In this document: positions 59,267-64,000 of the stretch, in pieces
Position numbering within the stretch: the first letter of the stretch is position 1
How the letters are laid out: every line of letters begins with the position of its first letter
Origin: Methanomassiliicoccales archaeon
GTDB taxonomy: Archaea; Thermoplasmatota; Thermoplasmata; Methanomassiliicoccales; UBA472
Length of the DNA: 64,000 bases
Assembly (NCBI GenBank): GCA_026394395.1
Contig: JAPKYK010000001.1
Coordinates: 373,773 to 437,772 of the forward strand
Direction of reading: 5' to 3'
The notes under the pieces: model-generated
What the model was told of the DNA's origin: nothing
What the model saw: the letters and a program-made list of their open reading frames with translations, nothing else
The model's database searches: none
Translations under genes and position numbers: made by a program

Positions 59267-62200
59267 ACGAACTCTTTCACAAAGAAATGGCTCAGCGTAG
59301 CCTGTGTCTATCTGATGGTCATCGCCGCCTTCTACGTGATGACCGCGGACGTTAGCGCGGAGGATACCACGGTCACGGAGAACGAGATCGAGGACGCCGT
59401 CTCGAACATCGACCACGTCGACCGGCGCATCACGATATCGAACTCCAAGGCATCGTCCCCGGTCGTCGCCGTCGGGACGGACGGCGAGACGCACATGGCC
59501 TGGGTGGACGGAGAGATCGGCTCGCAGAGCGTCTGTTGGAAACGGTCCAACGATTCCTTGAGCACCTTCACCTCCGATAAGATCATAACCACTTCCTTTT
59601 ATTCGATCTCCGATCTATCGATCCTCCTTCTCGATGGCCCGTTCGGGATGGCGGTCGCTTTCGAAGGCAGGTCGAGCGCAGGTTCTATGACCACGGTCTA
59701 CTTCCTTTTCTCCGAGAACGGTGATGAGTGGAGCGCAACGTACGCCGTCTCGGAGGGTGATTCCCCCTCGCTTTGCGGTGACGGCGAAATAGCGTTCCTC
59801 GGCATGAACGCGGTCCTAGAGGGGCGGAGGCGTTTTTGCTTGCTGTCCTTACAGATGCAGGAAGGGGCGGTCAACGCCACCATGTTGGCCGCGCTTCCGC
59901 TGGCGGCGGTGGACGGAGATATATTGTTCCACGAAGGGCTGATCGACCTGGCCCTGTTCGATGGGGGCTCGGGCTCCATCCTGTTCCTGCAGCTGTCGGA
60001 GAACGGAACGGTCATCACCTCCCCTTCCCGGGTCGGTGGGGCGCAGGGAGCGAAGGACTTCGAGCTCCTGGTCACGGACGGAACGGAGCGTTTGATGTTC
60101 GTGGATGGCGGAACGATCAAATTGGCCCGCCGCCTTGGCGATCCAGTAGACTGGGCGATCTGCACGCCGCTGCAATCGAACGACACCATATCGGAAGCGT
60201 CCATGATCGTCACCGACGGTTCGATCCGCATAGCGTATGCTGTCGAAACCTCCGATCGGTCCGGAGTATACGACCTGGAGTGCGATCTGCAGGGCAGGGT
60301 CAAAAGGGATGCTGAGATCATCTCCACCCCCGGTTTGGGCAGCAGTGCCCCGGTGGTATTCGTCACCGCTCCTGGTGTGATCTCCTGCGTCTATGCGGAG
60401 GAGCATTACGATTCGCAGGAGCTCTTCCTGAAGCAGGACCTGGACTTCGTCATCCCAGATATTCCTCGCCTAAAGAAGTACATCGAAGCGCTCGATCCGA
60501 TCATGTTCTCCGAGGGAAACGTCTCGATACAAAAACTGATGGATAAGCTGGACAAGGTGATCGCTCAGTTAGAGGAGAAGAGCGAGGCGACGGCATTGAC
60601 GGAAGCACTATCCCTCAGGACCTCTCTCGCCACCTACTTCGTCTACGCCCCCTACGCCGACCTGGGCGGGATCGAAGAGGTTAAAAACAAGATCAAGAAG
60701 AACCTGGACACGATAGACGACCCATCAGATGGGTTCACGGTCATGAGCAATATAATCCCCGATCCAGTCCCCGGTGATACCACCGTTTACTTCTCACGGC
60801 TCTCCGCGGTCACGAACACCACTGCGGAAGCCGTATGGATTCTATCGGACGGGATCGCCGTTTCAGGTTATATCCTATGGGGAAACTCCCCGACGAACCT
60901 CTCCAACAGGTTGAACGGCAGCCTGGTCTATACCCCACATACTTTGTCGACCACATTCGCTGCGAACATCACTGGTCTGAGCGAGAACACCACGTATTAT
61001 GCCTCATGCCATGTGATCACTGGAACATACGATCTGGAATCGTACTATCCAAGTCCTTTCCGGACGTATCCTGGAACGATATACCTCCATTCGATCTCCG
61101 TCTCCACTTATTCCGGCTCCGCCATCATCACCTGGGTCACCGATTGCAATACCACATCGCAGGTCGAATACGGCACGTCCTCTTCCTACGGGAACGTAGT
61201 CTCCGACAGCTCCCTGACCACAGCTCACTCTATCACTATCGACAATCTCGCTACCAGCACGCTCTATCACTACCGGGTCAGCTCGACGTACTCCGTGACC
61301 GGTTTCTCGCTCAGCTCAGTGAGCGGTGACCGATCGTTCACCTCCGCTCCGATAACCATAAGCATAAGCGCTCTCTCCGCCACCTTAACCGACCTCAATG
61401 CGGTTCGCATAATCTGGACGACGAACATCGCTGCCAGTAGCACGGTGTATTATGGTACGACGACATCCTACGGTTCAACGGCCTCCGGGAACACGGGTAC
61501 CTCGCATACCGTGAACATTAACGGCCTAGCCGCGAGCACGGTCTACCATTACAAGGTCAAGTCCGTATCCTCCACCAATCCCAATAATTACGCCATAAGC
61601 ACGGACCACACGTTCACGACCAAGAACGTGGGCGATGCCGGTCTGAACGTTGATGCGGGTGACTCGCTAAGCACCGCCTCCCTCCTGTCCCCCGGCTCCT
61701 ATTTCGGCTACCTCGATGCCAGCCTGGACACCAATGATTATTACTCGTTGCCGTTGTTCAGTGGGGAGACCGTCAAGCTCGTACTGGACGTTCCGTCGAA
61801 CTTTGATTATCAGCTCTATCTCTACAATCCCTCCGGGACCCTCGCCGCCTCCTCGACCAACGGGGTGGGGGTGGACGAGAACCTGCAGTACACCATCAAC
61901 GTCAACGGTGCCTGGAAGGTGCGGGCGTTCCATCAGTCCGGTTCCGGTCAGGGCATGTACGCCCTCGACGTGCAGGTGCTGGGCGGTTATGACCGTTACT
62001 CCCTGGACGTCGGCGCATCCGGCGACAATGACGTACTGGCGCACACGCCTGGCCTGGCCCTCCTCGACGGCACCGGTTGGTACGCCGTCTCGGGCGGTAA
62101 ACGAGAAACGTCGGTCAATGGCAGCTTCCTGCTGAACATTTACGATGGAACGTACCAGTCCAGCACATATTATGAGATGTCGATAGCCTATACCTCCTCG

Positions 62201-64000
62201 GCCGACGTGGACGTCTCCGTGCTGATAGGCGATGCCTGGGCCACGGTGGCCACGCTCCCCGGGAGGTCGACGGCGTGGACCTACAGCTTCGTCCTGAAGA
62301 GCGACCTGCTCTCCGATTCCTCCGCTACGCTCTTCGCCTCCAATGTCCGGTTGCGCTTCGACCATCAGGTCATCGTCGACTCCATAGACGTCATGCCCGT
62401 AGCGTATGCCTCCGACTTCTTCGGGGGGACGCCGAACTACCCCGGCGTCATGCTGGAGAACAATTGGCAGATCGGAAGTGCCGTGGTCAACGGTACCACT
62501 TACGCCACTCTGATCGTCTCCCTGCCGCGCACCGACCTCACCTACTTCCTGGAGCTCGTGAACATGGACTCATGCTCTGGCATCGGGGTGCAGCAGTGGG
62601 ACGGCTCCGCCTACGATAGCATAGGAACGCTGGAGAGCTGGGGAACGTCCGCGGTCATACAGCTCGCTCCCGCCTATTATTACGATATCTCATCGTCCAC
62701 GCCCGGTATGAACCTGCGCCTGAGGCTGACGGCCCCGCTGGTAAATCTTTCCCGGGCGATCCTGTGGACCTCACAGTCGCGCACCGACGTGGGCGTGAGC
62801 GGAGACACGGACGCCAGCGCGCACACGCCGGGCATCAGCCTCTTGGGCAATTCGGAATGGGGCTCCATGACCGTTCTGGACTCCCGCACGGTGCGCAGAA
62901 CGACCCAGGGCAGCTACGCCAACTTCTACCTCAACGGGGCGCAGAGCGATACCAGTTACGTCGTGAGCATCACCTACAAGGCCACCTCCGGAACGGCCAT
63001 CCTGCAGCAGTACCGCGGCAGCGCCTATGGCGGCTACCTTTCGTTGGGCAATCTGATCGTAGATGGACAATGGCATACCACCAGTTACATCACCTCCCCC
63101 GCTAATGTGTACGACAATATCGCCGGTGGAGAGGTCGACCTGATCTTCGAGATCACTTCCTACAACTCCGTCGCCATCGACTCCATCTCCGTATGTCGGG
63201 ACAGCGACGGGGACACCTACAGCGATGCGTACGAAGCTCTGAGGATGACCATCGCCGACGTTGGAACGCACCTGCACGACCTGAATCCCTTCTCGGCGGA
63301 CACGGACTCGGACGGCCTGAACGACAACGTGGAGGTCTCCACGTACGGCACGGACCCCTGTGATCCCGATACCGATTCCGACGGACTGCTCGACGGTTCC
63401 GAGAGATACTCGTACACCTGGTCGACTGACGACTCGTACCTCATACCGGACAACAACACCGTCCTCATCATCGACCTGTCCTTGCCAGCCATTCAAGGCG
63501 GAACGTCGTCCATATCGTCCCTGTGCCTGGTGCTGGGCATAATGCACGGAGCGCAGCACCAGCTGGAAATAAAGATCGCCAAGGGCACGGGAACGCAGAA
63601 GGTGATCAAGGCCGCCAACACCGGCAGCGGCGCGAACTACTTCGTCCTCAAGAATCTGTTCACGATGACCTCACCATACTCGGCCAGCGACCTCAGCACC
63701 GCCAACGTCTGGCACATATACGTGAGGGACGTCACGGCGGGTACCCAGGGCCGGGTGGAGTACGCCCGCCTGCAGGTGAACGGGACGACCAACGCCTTGG
63801 TCGCCGATTCGGACAGCGATGGCATACTGGACGGCGAGGAGGTGGAGTTCGGTGTCGACGGCTGGTGCACCAACCCGCGCTCCGCGGACAGCGACAGCGA
63901 TGGCGTCACGGACTGGAACGAGATACATGGCAACACTCTTTGCGGCACCTTAACCGACCCCACTCGCAATGACACCGATGACGACGGTTGCCCCGACAAC
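59267..64000 (+). CDS. Large secreted multidomain surface protein (partial, runs off the window)
   Basis: At least 1,578 residues, open to the last base. The order is a signal peptide (KKWLSVACVYLMVIAAF), a beta-propeller-like part with DGE and NG turns (about 30-400), a helical linker (about 405-485), three fibronectin III-like domains (about 500-790) and a PPC domain (about 790-910). Then come two related beta-sandwich units each beginning DVGASGD or DVGVSGD, a proprotein-convertase P-like domain and calcium-binding DTDSDGLNDN-type repeats. No enzyme site is visible so far; binding or adhesion is likely. No ATG, GTG or TTG precedes the signal peptide in frame; ACG at 59267 lies six bases after GGGGGGA, and the first ATG (59314) would cut the signal peptide. 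Confidence 0.85.

Overview
The window looks like a chromosomal segment from a GC-rich archaeon, most likely a member of Thermoplasmatota and possibly Methanomassiliicoccales or an uncultured relative. The support is: an archaeal NAC protein, a PolB2-like DNA polymerase, an archaeal MptA-type GTP cyclohydrolase, RNase HII, UPF0248, two tRNA genes without an encoded CCA end, an initiator tRNA-Met of archaeal type, and many genes with a TATA box about 25-30 bp before the start codon, which suggests leaderless mRNAs. The lineage is inferred; there is no rRNA or methanogenesis operon here to fix it. Several genes are of bacterial type (AspRS with a GAD domain, PanD, GlpABC), which suggests transfer.

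Layout. 1-7.3 kb holds translation genes: the tail of a Cys/Met PLP enzyme, hisS, rnhA, gatCAB and a bacterial-type aspS. 7.4-12.5 kb is nitrogen-related: an Lrp regulator, two different glutamine synthetases and the tRNA editing protein AlaX between them. 12.6-14.7 kb has a SRAP/HMCES protein, NAC, HypC and a radical SAM protein. 14.7-20.5 kb has a four-gene 2-oxoacid:ferredoxin oxidoreductase operon (porCDAB, minus strand) facing away from PEP synthase, a pyruvate/PEP node. 20.5-29.4 kb has a CBS-ParB/SerK-like protein, a TM2 membrane protein, tRNA-Asp, a 1,696-residue gingipain-like surface protease with six PKD domains, an HDAC-like deacetylase and a small Cys protein. 29.6-33.5 kb is a metal-chelate or corrinoid ABC importer whose binding protein is an internal tandem duplication.

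33.5-37.3 kb carries panD, a TPR protein, a tiny zinc-finger gene, an archaeal phosphoglycolate-phosphatase-like gene, mptA (with an odd start), rnhB, an SCP2-like protein and initiator tRNA-Met. 37.3-41.2 kb is glpABC plus a small Cys protein. 41.2-43.3 kb has two KaiC/RecA-like ATPases, one without a P-loop lysine. 43.4-46.4 kb is glmU-like plus glmS (UDP-GlcNAc synthesis). 46.4-48.2 kb has two tandem PD-(D/E)XK nucleases: a membrane-embedded Cas4-like protein and a homologue of the animal protein CDIN1. 49-52.6 kb is a purine-salvage group (adenine deaminase and two phosphoribosyltransferases). 52.6-55.9 kb has an ABC exporter and a TctA-like membrane protein.

The most unusual locus is 55.9-59.0 kb: a three-gene operon of a RecA/KaiC-like ATPase with no usable P-loop, a 79-residue protein and a B-family polymerase with degraded exonuclease motifs and an altered motif C. 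It looks like an archaeal counterpart of bacterial mutasome cassettes. The window ends inside a large secreted multidomain surface protein that begins without an ordinary start codon. No CRISPR array, insertion sequence or prophage was seen.
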